A DNA stretch of 64,000 bases from the NCBI RefSeq assembly GCF_043678055.1, contig NZ_JBHEQA010000001.1:310001-374000 (forward strand), read 5' to 3'. Source of the stretch: Spongiimicrobium salis. GTDB taxonomy: Bacteria > Bacteroidota > Bacteroidia > Flavobacteriales > Flavobacteriaceae. Shown here piece by piece: positions 35,609 to 45,560 of the stretch; position 1 is the first letter of the stretch; every line of letters starts with the position of its first letter. Made by a program: the position numbers and the translations under genes. The notes beneath the pieces were generated by a model, which was not told the origin of the DNA, made no database searches, and saw only the letters and a list, made by a program, of their open reading frames with translations.

Positions 35609-36064
35609 TTACTCCACTCGCACATATTTTTCCATAATACGACGTTTAATATTTAGTTCCTCCACCTCTTCCAATCCGTATTGTACCAATGTGTCGCCAT
35701 TCATTTCAAGGGTAAATGAAAAATCATGTCCTCTTAATCCTTCTACCCCAGTAAAATTCAGCTTTTCGGTATAGTGATTCTCCTCTAGCCTGTAGGTCCC
35801 CCCTCCTCCATAAAAAAGCGCTTCATTGTTGTGATCTTGATTAAAAAATGCAAAATGGGTTTCATTGATGATTTTTATAAAATCTGAAATTTCCAAATCT
35901 TTGACTTCAACCGAATCCTTCTCGCGAATTTCGGCATATACCATTTTCCAAGTTCCTATAAGTTTGTCCAAATCTTTGAAATTATCTCCTTGCTCGGTTT
36001 CCTTTTCTTGTTTACAGGATGAACAGAGCGCAAGGATGCTCAGGGCGACCAGTATATTTTTCAT
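35609..36064 (-). CDS. Small lipoprotein, lipocalin-like
   Basis: The 151-residue protein has a lipobox LCSSC with Cys17. Residues ~30-150 show the pattern LIGTWKMVYAEIR ... TYRLEENHYTEKLNFTG ... GDTLVQYGLEE, which suggests a beta-barrel of the lipocalin or DUF4488-like type. The function is unknown. It stands alone, on the same strand as the SDR gene upstream of it, with a gap of about 100 bases. Confidence 0.7.
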   Translation of the reverse strand: MKNILVALSILALCSSCKQEKETEQGDNFKDLDKLIGTWKMVYAEIREKDSVEVKDLEISDFIKIINETHFAFFNQDHNNEALFYGGGGTYRLEENHYTEKLNFTGVEGLRGHDFSFTLEMNGDTLVQYGLEEVEELNIKRRIMEKYVRVE

Positions 36065-36202
36065 GTTATAGTCTTATAGGGTATTTATTAAAAGGTTCGC
36101 CATCAACTCCATAAAAATTGTGAACAAATGGGCATAGGATGTACTGGACATCGAAGTATTTTAACTTTTACGACAAAATTTTAGTCGTTGTGCGGGTTAT
36201 TT

Positions 36203-37096
36203 TCAACGTTTTTTAAATTGATACATCCATTCGTAAATAGTCATATCAAAAGGGTCATAATTACTATTCTCAGTTCCTATTCCACTACTATCATAAGTTC
36301 TTGCCCAAGAGCCATGACCTACCTCAGGATAAATAGTCAGTTTAGCTAGCGTTTCAGGGTTTTCGTTATTGATGGCATTAACCATATTCACGGAAGAATC
36401 GTATGTAATAATTTTATCTTCGTGGCCGTGAAATGCCCAAACAGGTGTATTTACAAATTGGTTTCCAGTTTGTTCATTTCCCCATCCTGCAATAGGAACG
36501 ATAACTGCCGCGTATGAGTCATTTCCAAAATCAGAAATATAATCAAAACACCCTCTACCCCCCATGCTATATCCTGTCATGTAAATTCGCTCCCTGTCTA
36601 TTTTAAGGTTTTCGGCTAAAAGCCCTATAAAATCATGTAAAAGACCCGTATTCCAAGTTGTAGGAGACTGTGGGGACACAACTACCATAGGCTGTTCCGG
36701 ATTCCACATCCCTCTATCGATCAACCGTGCAGGCCCATTCAGTAAAATAACGTCCAGCACCTCTTCATCTACCGAGCTATCCCCTCTTGATCCACTCCCA
36801 TGTAAATACACCAATAAAGGAAATTCATCCTCGCCATTTGTATCATATTCTGCTGGCGTATAGAGATGAAATCCATATTCCAATCCAGTGGTTCCGTTGA
36901 TATAGGCTTGCTGCGTACCGGGTATGATAATCCCTAAATCTACAGCTGTAGTATCCGGAAGTTCATCTTGCCCATCATCATTTTCAGTTTCTTCATTCGC
37001 AATCTCTTCATTTGCGATTTCTTTATTTCCGATGTCATTATTAGAACTACATCCTAAAAAAAATTGAAATACGATTAGAAGTAAAAAAAATCTCAT
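36203..37096 (-). CDS. Alpha/beta hydrolase lipoprotein (esterase/phospholipase-like)
   Basis: The 297-residue product has a lipobox LGCSS with Cys16. An acidic, partially repeated linker follows (NKEIANEEIANEE). The hydrolase domain spans ~60-297, with the nucleophile elbow GYSMGGRG, an acidic member in FHGHEDKIITYD and the catalytic His in EVGHGSW. The oxyanion-type YLHGSGSRGD is also present. The pattern matches the prolyl-oligopeptidase/PHB-depolymerase-like carboxylesterase group. It is exported and lipid-anchored. No neighbour fixes the substrate. Confidence 0.83.
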   Translation of the reverse strand: MRFFLLLIVFQFFLGCSSNNDIGNKEIANEEIANEETENDDGQDELPDTTAVDLGIIIPGTQQAYINGTTGLEYGFHLYTPAEYDTNGEDEFPLLVYLHGSGSRGDSSVDEEVLDVILLNGPARLIDRGMWNPEQPMVVVSPQSPTTWNTGLLHDFIGLLAENLKIDRERIYMTGYSMGGRGCFDYISDFGNDSYAAVIVPIAGWGNEQTGNQFVNTPVWAFHGHEDKIITYDSSVNMVNAINNENPETLAKLTIYPEVGHGSWARTYDSSGIGTENSNYDPFDMTIYEWMYQFKKR

Positions 37097-37221
37097 TTTG
37101 AAAACAGGAATTAAACTTAGATTCTTGAATAAGTATGCTTCTGTAAAATAACGGAAGTAGGATAAAGATAGTAAAACACATACGAATATTATTTTGCATT
37201 TTATCTTCTCAAGAACTATCC

Positions 37222-39147
37222 TTAGTTTACGGTTGTTTTACTCCTAATAATTTCATTGACCACATCGGGGTTGAGTAGTGTGGAGGTATCTCCTAAATTT
37301 TCAAAATCATTGGCAGCAATCTTTCTGAGAATCCTTCGCATAATCTTTCCACTTCTTGTTTTGGGCAGGCCAGGAACAAATTGTATTTGGTCTGGCCTTG
37401 CAATAGCTCCAATACTCTTGGACACTAATGCTTTGATCTCGTTCTCCAATTGTTCATCTTCCTCTAGATTGGAATAGGTAATGACATAAGCATATAGGGC
37501 ATTTCCCTTAATATCGTGCGGATATCCCACTACTGCGCTTTCCACCACCATTTCATGTTCATTAATGGCATTTTCAATGGGTGCGGTTCCAAGGTTGTGT
37601 CCCGAAACAATGACCACATCATCCACCCTTCCGGTAATTCTATAATTCCCTTCACGATCTCTCAACGCTCCATCTCCCGGAAAATAACAACCCGGATACG
37701 CTGAAAAATATACTTCTTTGTAACGTTCATGATTGCCGTAAATGCTTCTTGCCATTGCAGGCCATGGTTGTTTTATAGCCAAAATTCCCTCTATATGATC
37801 TCCTTGGATTTCATTACCCTCAGTATCCAATAAAACAGGAGATACCCCGGGCATGGGAAGCGTTGCAAAAGTCGGTTTTTGGTCAGTAACCCCTGCTAAA
37901 GAGGAAAGGAGAATACCGCCAGTTTCGGTTTGCCACCATGTATCTACGATCGGGCATTTATTTTTCCCAATATGTGTACTGTACCAATCCCAAGCTTCCT
38001 TATTGATAGGCTCACCAACAGATCCCAGCACCTTTAGCTTTGAAAGCTTGTATTTTTCCACTAACGATAAAGGATGTTTTTCTAAAGCTCTAATGGCCGT
38101 AGGCGCGGTGTAAAAATGAGTAACCCCGTACTTTTCACATATTTCCCAAAAACGCCCATAATTTGGATAGCTGGGCACACCTTCAAACATCACTGTTGTG
38201 GCTCCCGCAGCTAAGGGGCCATATACAATATAGCTATGCCCCGTAATCCAACCGATATCTGCAGTGCACCAATACACATCTCCTTCCTCGTATTGGAATA
38301 CATTTTTGAAGGTATAGGCGGTATAGACCATATACCCTCCACAGCTATGTACCATGCCTTTTGGATTTCCCGTGGATCCCGAGGTATACAAAATAAAAAG
38401 TGGGTCTTCCGAATCCATCACTATAGCCGGAAATACAGGAGAAGCCTTAGCAATCTCATGATGCCACCATTGATCTCTTCCTGAAACCCAGGATACATCT
38501 TGACCCGTATTTTTAAAGATAATGGTATTTGTAACCGAAGGACAGTATTGCAATGCTTCATCTACAATATTTTTGAGCGCAATATTTTTTGCCCCTCTAT
38601 ACGTGCCATCTGCAGAAATAAGCAGCTTACAGTCCGCATCATTAATTCTAGTAGCAAGGGATTTTGCCGAAAAACCCGCAAAAACTACGGAATGAATTGC
38701 CCCTATACGCGCACAGGCCAAGACTGCCACCGTTAGTTCTATAAGCATGGGCATATAGATGCATACGCGGTCTCCTTTACCAACTCCGTTAGCCTGTAGT
38801 ACATTGGAAAAACGACATACATTTTCGTGCAGCTCCTTATAGGTCATTTTTCTTGAAGGGGTATCCGGGTCATTCGGTTCCCATAAAATGGCCACTTGTT
38901 GCCCACGCTCTTGAAGATGTATGTCCAGGCAATTTTCGGTGATATTCAACGCAGCTCCCTTAAACCATGTGGTTTCAGGCACAGACCAATCATAGGTCAA
39001 TACACGATCCCATTTTTTATGCCAATGAAAGCTTTCTGCAATTTTCCCCCAAAAGGCTTCAGGATCCTGTATACTATCCTTATAGGCTTTCCGATACTCC
39101 TCCTTTGAACGTATCATTACCTCTTGAAGTTTTATTTCTTTACTCAT
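37222..39147 (-). CDS. acs: Acetyl-CoA synthetase
   Basis: The 641-residue protein has the AMP-binding motifs YTSGSTGNPKGMVHS and the signature GEPINKEAWDWY, the WWQTETGG block and the C-terminal PKTRSGKIMRRILRKIA, where the modified Lys of the family lies. The full-length Acs family is 640-660 residues. It makes acetyl-CoA from acetate, ATP and CoA. It lies 25 bases behind a GH20 gene, at the end of the GlcNAc operon, so it can activate the acetate set free when GlcNAc is deacetylated. This link to the operon is my inference. Confidence 0.93.
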   Translation of the reverse strand: MSKEIKLQEVMIRSKEEYRKAYKDSIQDPEAFWGKIAESFHWHKKWDRVLTYDWSVPETTWFKGAALNITENCLDIHLQERGQQVAILWEPNDPDTPSRKMTYKELHENVCRFSNVLQANGVGKGDRVCIYMPMLIELTVAVLACARIGAIHSVVFAGFSAKSLATRINDADCKLLISADGTYRGAKNIALKNIVDEALQYCPSVTNTIIFKNTGQDVSWVSGRDQWWHHEIAKASPVFPAIVMDSEDPLFILYTSGSTGNPKGMVHSCGGYMVYTAYTFKNVFQYEEGDVYWCTADIGWITGHSYIVYGPLAAGATTVMFEGVPSYPNYGRFWEICEKYGVTHFYTAPTAIRALEKHPLSLVEKYKLSKLKVLGSVGEPINKEAWDWYSTHIGKNKCPIVDTWWQTETGGILLSSLAGVTDQKPTFATLPMPGVSPVLLDTEGNEIQGDHIEGILAIKQPWPAMARSIYGNHERYKEVYFSAYPGCYFPGDGALRDREGNYRITGRVDDVVIVSGHNLGTAPIENAINEHEMVVESAVVGYPHDIKGNALYAYVITYSNLEEDEQLENEIKALVSKSIGAIARPDQIQFVPGLPKTRSGKIMRRILRKIAANDFENLGDTSTLLNPDVVNEIIRSKTTVN

Positions 39148-39172
39148 CTTTTACTAATTATAGGCTAGTTCT

Positions 39173-41479
39173 TTAATGGGATAGTAGTTCATGGCCTACG
39201 GTTTCAAAATCGATTTCCGAAGCCTTTCGGTATTGCAATGCCACCGTATTCCAATCTGAAGCCCACCCTTTGGTTACATTATTTAGGTATATAATTTTCA
39301 GTTTGTGTTTCCCTTTGGCAAGGGCGATGGAAGCGTCTTTTGGATGTCTTTTAATATCCTCCTTATAATCAATGAGCAATTGATCCCCGATCCATACCTG
39401 ATCTTGGGTAGTTGAAAAAAAGTAAACCCCGTCTTCTTCAATGTCAATGTACCCTTCTATGGACAAGGCCCTAAAATTGTCTTCATTCACAAAACGTCCC
39501 CAATCGTAAGTCACGTTGGCTTGTTCCAAAGAATCAATTGTAGATCCCACAGCTTTCACTGAAAAGTCAACCTCATTCAGGTTTTTAAAATGACCCTTTA
39601 CCGTCTTTACGGCCAATCCCGGCATCACTTTCTCCGGTTGTGCCGCTGCTACCAATTCTTGTTTTTGAATTTGTATGGTCCGAATACCACTCATTTTACC
39701 ATGAGGCAATACCGAGGCAATCTTTAAGGTAGTATTAGAATCAAAAGTCAACGAATCCGAATAATTTCTTGAAGTTTTCGTAGGATTACTGCCGTCAACA
39801 GTATAAACCAAAGTAGCGGGTCGTGTAGTTTCAAATTTTAGCGAAACTTGGTCCACAAATGCAATTTGATCTGAGGAAGGGCCTTCCGGCAATGGGAGAT
39901 GATAATTAATATTGTGCTTATCCAAACGTACATACTGCGCTAAAAGTCGTTCTTCAAAATTCTTATAATCCTTTCTTTCAACAGCAGTCCAGGTCAATTC
40001 GGCCATGGCCAAAATTCGGGGATATAATTGATACTCTATGACGGCTATGTCTGGAGCGTACTCTGTCCAAACACTAGCTTGCGCTCCAAGAATATGCTTT
40101 CTTTTATCTTCCGCTATTGCCGAAGGAACAGGATTGTAATTATAAATATCTTCGAGCAAAATAAATCCCCCAAACGCCATAGGTTCTACCTTATGATCTC
40201 CTTGATAAAAATTTAGATAGGTATATTCTGCCGGATTCATTACAACGCTGTGGCCTGCATTGGCAGCAGTAATTCCGCCTTCCTCCCCAGTCCAGGACGT
40301 AATACCTGCCGAAGCGGAAATACCTCCTTCTAAAATCTCATCCCAGCCAAAAATTTTCTTTTGATGTGTTGCCAAGATTTGCTCTATACGGGTCATAAAA
40401 TAGGTTTGCAAGTGTGCTTCATCCCGCAATCCTTCATCAGTCATACGTTTTTGGCAATGCGCACAGCTTTCCCATTTATCCTTAGGAACCTCATCTCCCC
40501 CAATGTGCACATATTCAAAAGGAAACAAGGGAGTTATTTCTTCAAAGACGTCTTCAAGAAAACGAAAGGTGAGTTCCCTTCCCGCACAAAAAATACTGGA
40601 ATCTATTCCCCACAGCGTTCTTGTTGCTATATGTTCTTGTGTACAAGACAGTTCTGGATAGGCTGCCAATACTGATACCACATGTCCGGGAACATCAATT
40701 TCTGGGATTACATCGATATAACGTTCTTTGGCATACCCTACAATTTCCTTAATTTCCTCTTGGGTATAGTAGCCTTCATATATACTCCCATCATCATTTT
40801 TTCGTTTTGCACCGATCTCAGTGAGTTTTGGGTATTTTTTTACTTCTATGCGCCAACCTTGATCATCGGTCAAATGCCAGTGAAATTTATTGATTTTGAA
40901 TAGGGCCAGGACATCCAATTGTTTCTTAATTGCGTCTACAGGAATAAAGTGTCTGCTAACGTCCAAATTTAATCCTCGCCATCCAAAAACAGGTTGATCC
41001 TTTATGGTAAGTACAGGTATTTTCCATGCTACCGTATTAACGGGGGTTGTACTTTCAATTTCTGGGGGTAAAAGTTGCATCACACTCTGCATGCCATAAA
41101 AAATACCTTGAGGTCTTTTGGCCCGTATGGTAACACCAGCTTCCGTGACTTCTAAAAAATAGCCTTCTGCATTAAGTGCCAAGTTTTCATCCAATTCAAA
41201 TTTGATGATGTTTTCCTTGATTTGCTCAGAAGTAATAATCAAATTAAAACCTGTCGCAGCTTGTATTTTTGCATGAAAGAAAACCGCTATTTTATCCAAT
41301 TCCTTTGAAGGGGAAACGAAAACCGTATTGGAATTGAGTTGAAATTCCCCCGCTGTCCGCTGTACCTCCATCGGTCGCGGTATAATGGATACATCAGCTG
41401 TACTATCCCCCGTAGAAAGAGTATTTTTACAGGATGTAAGTATCAAGGTGGCAAGTACCAAATAGCAGGTTTTTTTCAT
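39173..41479 (-). CDS. GH20 beta-N-acetylhexosaminidase lipoprotein
   Basis: The 768-residue protein has a lipobox LTSC with Cys16. A GH20b-type N-terminal beta domain is followed by the TIM barrel, with the catalytic pair Asp329-Glu330 in EYVHIGGDEVPK. A short Fn3-like chitobiase C-terminal domain follows (ATLVYTVDGSNPTKTSR, ~560-620), and a PA14-like domain ends the chain (EEDGVYFFSTTQDQVWIGDQLLIDY, ~650-760). The PA14 module should bind sugars at the surface. It is the second GH20 of the operon, 25 bases ahead of acs. It probably cleaves GlcNAc from chitin oligosaccharides or glycans. Confidence 0.92.
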   Translation of the reverse strand: MKKTCYLVLATLILTSCKNTLSTGDSTADVSIIPRPMEVQRTAGEFQLNSNTVFVSPSKELDKIAVFFHAKIQAATGFNLIITSEQIKENIIKFELDENLALNAEGYFLEVTEAGVTIRAKRPQGIFYGMQSVMQLLPPEIESTTPVNTVAWKIPVLTIKDQPVFGWRGLNLDVSRHFIPVDAIKKQLDVLALFKINKFHWHLTDDQGWRIEVKKYPKLTEIGAKRKNDDGSIYEGYYTQEEIKEIVGYAKERYIDVIPEIDVPGHVVSVLAAYPELSCTQEHIATRTLWGIDSSIFCAGRELTFRFLEDVFEEITPLFPFEYVHIGGDEVPKDKWESCAHCQKRMTDEGLRDEAHLQTYFMTRIEQILATHQKKIFGWDEILEGGISASAGITSWTGEEGGITAANAGHSVVMNPAEYTYLNFYQGDHKVEPMAFGGFILLEDIYNYNPVPSAIAEDKRKHILGAQASVWTEYAPDIAVIEYQLYPRILAMAELTWTAVERKDYKNFEERLLAQYVRLDKHNINYHLPLPEGPSSDQIAFVDQVSLKFETTRPATLVYTVDGSNPTKTSRNYSDSLTFDSNTTLKIASVLPHGKMSGIRTIQIQKQELVAAAQPEKVMPGLAVKTVKGHFKNLNEVDFSVKAVGSTIDSLEQANVTYDWGRFVNEDNFRALSIEGYIDIEEDGVYFFSTTQDQVWIGDQLLIDYKEDIKRHPKDASIALAKGKHKLKIIYLNNVTKGWASDWNTVALQYRKASEIDFETVGHELLSH

Positions 41480-41522
41480 ATTAGTGTTCTTTCAAATAAA
41501 TTTTGGATTACTATTTTCAACA

Positions 41523-42626
41523 TTATAAAGTTTCCATATACGGTATTTCATCACCATTTTTAAGATGTGGGACCCCATTAAAGTTTCTCGAAAAATATTC
41601 GGTCGCATCTTTTTGAAAACTGTTGTTCACAAAATAGGCTTCCATGGTTTTTCGGGTAACCTCTATTTCGTTTTTCCTTATTTTTTTTAATACCAATTTC
41701 ATGGCTTCTTCACCCAGTTTGAAGTAATCCGAAGTCATATAGCATATATTTGGTTTTGTTTGTTTGGGCAAGGCCTTGGTGTTCTTAATGTAATTCACCA
41801 TTTGAATATCTTTTTGAGGGCTTTTGGCCACGATAGCTTCAACAAGGGTCATCCATTGTTCATTTTGTACAATGATTCCATCTAAATCAGGAAATTGTGA
41901 GAGTAGCACTTCTATTTTCTTTTCCATATTATCATCCATTTCCATAACCACTACTGGGTTATCCTGTATTTTTAATTTATGTTGGGAAATGGCTTCTTCG
42001 AAGCCCATGGCCCATTGCTTTCCAACTGGACTTTTATCAATCAACAATACGATGTTCCTGCATATATTTTCGGTGAGTTTCTGGGCTGCCATGAAGCCAC
42101 AATTTTCATAATCCACAAAAACCTGATTATAGTTCATGGACCGCGAAGTATTGTCCATCAAAACTACGGGAAAGCCTGTACTCTGTAGTTCTTCCAGGTA
42201 CTGATATTGCTCTTCCCTTACGGTTTCTTCGGTAATTTCCAGAAGTAACCCATCAATGCTTCCATCCATTAACATCCTAATCAGGTATTCTTCTTTTTTA
42301 TTGGACCCTCCTGAAGGGTAGGTCATTATTTTATAGTCATTTTTGATGGATTCTTCCATAATTCCGGCCATGGCATCTCTAAAAAAAGGGGTAGACAGTT
42401 CAGAAACCACAATGCCTATCGTATAGGACTTACTGGATTTAAAATTACGTGCAATGCTGTTGGGCCTATAATTATACTCCCTTGCCATTTCCTTTACTTT
42501 CTCCTTGGTTCTTGTACTGATCTCCCTACTATCATTCAAGGCTTTGGAAACAGTAGAAATAGAGAGATTGAGCAAATAGGCAATTTCCTTTAATGTAATA
42601 TTGGATCTAATGCTATCGTTCTCCAT
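41523..42626 (-). CDS. LacI-family transcriptional regulator
   Basis: The 367-residue protein has an N-terminal helix-turn-helix (ITLKEIAYLLNLSISTVSKALND) with the hinge RPNSIARNFKSSKS, followed by a periplasmic-binding-like domain of normal length. It lies within the GlcNAc run, 10 bases after the SMP-30 gene and 43 bases before a GH20 gene. It is the likely repressor of the operon, with a GlcNAc-derived ligand. Unusually, it sits in the middle of the operon rather than at its end. Confidence 0.9.
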   Translation of the reverse strand: MENDSIRSNITLKEIAYLLNLSISTVSKALNDSREISTRTKEKVKEMAREYNYRPNSIARNFKSSKSYTIGIVVSELSTPFFRDAMAGIMEESIKNDYKIMTYPSGGSNKKEEYLIRMLMDGSIDGLLLEITEETVREEQYQYLEELQSTGFPVVLMDNTSRSMNYNQVFVDYENCGFMAAQKLTENICRNIVLLIDKSPVGKQWAMGFEEAISQHKLKIQDNPVVVMEMDDNMEKKIEVLLSQFPDLDGIIVQNEQWMTLVEAIVAKSPQKDIQMVNYIKNTKALPKQTKPNICYMTSDYFKLGEEAMKLVLKKIRKNEIEVTRKTMEAYFVNNSFQKDATEYFSRNFNGVPHLKNGDEIPYMETL

Positions 42627-42636
42627 GCGCGTTGTA

Positions 42637-43500
42637 TTAAATTGATATTCTTTCTATAATTTCTATGCACCCCCTATCGGCCAGTGTGATGTAACAATTG
42701 CTATAATCATTGCTGAAGGTTATGTTGGTGGGCTTTTTCCCTTGTAATTGGATTTCAGTCAAAAGAACTCCCTGAGGTGATACTACGGCAACAGTTCCTT
42801 TGTCATAGCGACATATAAAAAGGTTTCCATTATTGTCACATCGCATTCCATCCATGCCAAATGCCTTGAACGAGGCAAAAAGTTGTTTGTTGGTCAGGGT
42901 TCCATCTGCCAAGATATCATAAGACCATACGTTTCTTTGTACAGATTCATTCACATATAGCTTCTTACCATCGGGACTCACTTCTACCCCATTGGTAGTT
43001 CCCATATTTTCTTCCAACAACTCAAAACCTTTCTCCTTGGTCACTTTCCATAATTTACCCGTACCTTCTGCCCAATTTGGATCACTTGCATAGAGTGTTT
43101 TATCAGGGGCAATGGCGATGTCATTAGGTTGGTTTGCCTTAGGCTCATGGGCAAATACTTCAATTTTTTTTGTATTCATGTCTACCTGGAGCACATTGTG
43201 GTTGGTATAGTCCGCAATAAACATTTGATCCTGGTTCCCAAAACGTATTCCATTTCCAATACTACCTTCCGGAAGCGTTAAAAAAAGAGAGGTTTTCCCA
43301 TCGGGCGCAACTTTTCCTATAGTGCCTTGCGCTCCATAATTTACGGCATAGATATTCCCTTTGTAGTCGGTTGCCGGTCCTTCTATACCCTCTGTAAAGA
43401 CTCCTTCATCCGTAAAATCGCTCCGTATCATTTGCTTAGAATTGGTACAGGAATGGGCCATGGTTAAAATGATAAAAAGAAAGAATAATTGTAGTTTCAT
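42637..43500 (-). CDS. SMP-30/gluconolactonase-like lipoprotein
   Basis: The 287-residue protein has a lipobox AHSC with Cys18. A six-bladed propeller follows, with the typical repeats EGPATDYKGNIYAVNYG, NGIRFGNQDQMFIADYTN, PNDIAIAPDKTLYASDP, NGVEVSPDGKKLYVNES and GMDGMRCDNNGNLFICRYD. These are the calcium-binding positions of SMP-30/gluconolactonases. The stop of the upstream GH20 gene overlaps its ATG by four bases. Its place in the locus suggests a role at the surface on a GlcNAc lactone or related sugar; this is an inference. Confidence 0.85.
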   Translation of the reverse strand: MKLQLFFLFIILTMAHSCTNSKQMIRSDFTDEGVFTEGIEGPATDYKGNIYAVNYGAQGTIGKVAPDGKTSLFLTLPEGSIGNGIRFGNQDQMFIADYTNHNVLQVDMNTKKIEVFAHEPKANQPNDIAIAPDKTLYASDPNWAEGTGKLWKVTKEKGFELLEENMGTTNGVEVSPDGKKLYVNESVQRNVWSYDILADGTLTNKQLFASFKAFGMDGMRCDNNGNLFICRYDKGTVAVVSPQGVLLTEIQLQGKKPTNITFSNDYSNCYITLADRGCIEIIERISI

Positions 43501-45518
43501 TTTTTATTTACATTTTCTATGAGGACTTTTAAATCATCCGTAATGGCAAGACGTACATTTAATATTGGGGTCTCTAGTTTCTCCAGCAGTTGTGCCATTC
43601 TTTTTTGTTCTACATCACTGAATTTCTTGCTCCGTTCCAAGCGGGATAAAAGTATTCCGGACAATTCGTCCAGTGCTTCCGAAAATGATACTAGAGGACG
43701 AATTACAGGGGGGATATCATGTGCTATGAACATGGTATGATTTAGGCGCCACCCTTCCAAAAGTGTGTTTATTTTTTTTTCAGTGCGCTCAGAGCTATTG
43801 GCCCGATAGGCATCCACTAGCGCTTCAACATAGAAAGTGGCTGGAGAATCTGGAGTACAGGCATCCACAAATAATGTAAAAGGTTGATAGGTCTTATATG
43901 GTTTCCCTACACGTTCCCTGGCCGTGATCGGGCTGCAGATTTGGGATAAGGTTCTCAAGGGGTCAATATCATGATTCCCCCATAAACCCCTTAATATTCT
44001 ATCCCTATTTTTAATATGGGTAAGCCCATGTTCTTCCAAGCTGATACTGGTATGAAGCAAGCGTTTTTTTAGGGCATCAAAATTGCGAACGGAAGCTTTG
44101 GACCAAAACCGTTCTGCAATAGCAGCTGTTCTGGGCCAAATTCTGGAATCTACATTAGTGCTATTGATCAATTCTCCCCACATGGTAGCTTCGCCTCCAA
44201 GAATATGCTGTAATTCCTGCTCTGTTAAGCCATGATCTTCGGGAAGCACACTTTCTTCATAATGCGTTTTGGTGTCAAATAACAAATCGATATAATAGCC
44301 CTTGGACAACACCGATTTGTATCCTTTTTTTGCCGCATTTACCATGGCTTCCTTTCCGCGCCAAGAATGAATTACGATGTCCTTGGGAAGCTTGGGTTCA
44401 AAAATTTCATCCCACCCCATCATGATCTTATTGTTCTTCTTAAGAATCTGCTGTAGTTGAACATTAAAGTAGGTTTGCAGTTCATGATTGCTTTGAAATC
44501 CATGTTCTTTTTTAAACTGTTGCACCTTCAAACTTTCATCCCAATGCTTTCCTTTGTTTTCATCTCCTCCAATATGAAAATAAGGGTCCGGAAAAAGTGC
44601 CGAAAGCTCTGTAATCATCTTATCTAAGAAAACGTAGGTTTCCTTGTTCGTAGGGTCCAGAGTAGCATCAAAAACGCCTTTGTTTCGCTCTATCCGATAA
44701 TTCATCTTTTTACTTGCAAACTCCGGGTAGGCCGTAAGAATAGCGGTAGCATGGCCGGGAACATCAATTTCGGGAATGACCCTTATTCCCCGATCCGCGG
44801 CGTACTGTACTAGTTCCCTTATTTCATCTTGGGTATAGTACAAGCCATCGGAAGCCTCTTCGTGAAGTTTGGGGAAACTCTTTACTTCTACCCTAAACCC
44901 TTGATCGTCGCTCAAGTGCCAATGGAATACATTTAATTTAACTGCGGCCATGGCGTCGACATTACGTTTCAGCACTTCCAAAGGAAGATAGTGGCGTGCA
45001 ACATCGATCATCAGGCCTCTCCATGGAAACCTGGGTTGATCTGCAATCTGGATTTCTGGAAAAAAGTATTGCCCTTCCCTATGATCCAGCAATTGGAGTA
45101 AGCTTTCCAAACCGTGCAAAGCGCCAAGATCTGTTGTACTTTCCAATCGTATGACCCCTTCATTGACGGATAAGGTATAGGATTCTTCTTCAAATAATCT
45201 TATCTCCCCTGGTCGCTTTACTTTGATTTCCAATGAAGATAGTCCCGTTTGACCTTTTATGGCCTTCTTATGCGTCAGGAACAATCCCGTTCTTTGGTCC
45301 AAACGATCTAAAAAAGAAGCTACACCTTTGTATAACCTTGTGTCAAATTCCCCGGAAACTCGAATGCTAAAATCTTTGGAAAGCAAGTGTTTTCCATTTC
45401 CCAAACGTACGTCATGGGGCCAAGGCAATAACTGCAGAGTTCCCTGCTGGGCAATTAAACTCGTCTGTAAAAAAACAATTAAAAGGAACGGTATGGCGTA
45501 TCTATTTCTCATAGTCAT
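43497..45518 (-). CDS. GH20 beta-N-acetylhexosaminidase, exported
   Basis: The 673-residue protein has a signal peptide cleaved near residue 23 (TSLIAQQG). A GH20b N-terminal domain is followed by the catalytic TIM barrel, with Asp319-Glu320 in PYFHIGGDENKGK. The C-terminal 150 residues are alpha-helical, without a recognised domain. Its stop overlaps the SMP-30 gene start by four bases and its start is 42 bases behind nagB, so it is in the same transcript. With the lipoprotein GH20 it gives two sites for GlcNAc release, one anchored at the cell envelope and one soluble. Confidence 0.92.
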   Translation of the reverse strand: MTMRNRYAIPFLLIVFLQTSLIAQQGTLQLLPWPHDVRLGNGKHLLSKDFSIRVSGEFDTRLYKGVASFLDRLDQRTGLFLTHKKAIKGQTGLSSLEIKVKRPGEIRLFEEESYTLSVNEGVIRLESTTDLGALHGLESLLQLLDHREGQYFFPEIQIADQPRFPWRGLMIDVARHYLPLEVLKRNVDAMAAVKLNVFHWHLSDDQGFRVEVKSFPKLHEEASDGLYYTQDEIRELVQYAADRGIRVIPEIDVPGHATAILTAYPEFASKKMNYRIERNKGVFDATLDPTNKETYVFLDKMITELSALFPDPYFHIGGDENKGKHWDESLKVQQFKKEHGFQSNHELQTYFNVQLQQILKKNNKIMMGWDEIFEPKLPKDIVIHSWRGKEAMVNAAKKGYKSVLSKGYYIDLLFDTKTHYEESVLPEDHGLTEQELQHILGGEATMWGELINSTNVDSRIWPRTAAIAERFWSKASVRNFDALKKRLLHTSISLEEHGLTHIKNRDRILRGLWGNHDIDPLRTLSQICSPITARERVGKPYKTYQPFTLFVDACTPDSPATFYVEALVDAYRANSSERTEKKINTLLEGWRLNHTMFIAHDIPPVIRPLVSFSEALDELSGILLSRLERSKKFSDVEQKRMAQLLEKLETPILNVRLAITDDLKVLIENVNKK

Positions 45519-45560
45519 CTTTATAAAGAACAGGAAATCTCCTTCTTCGCATCCGCTTAA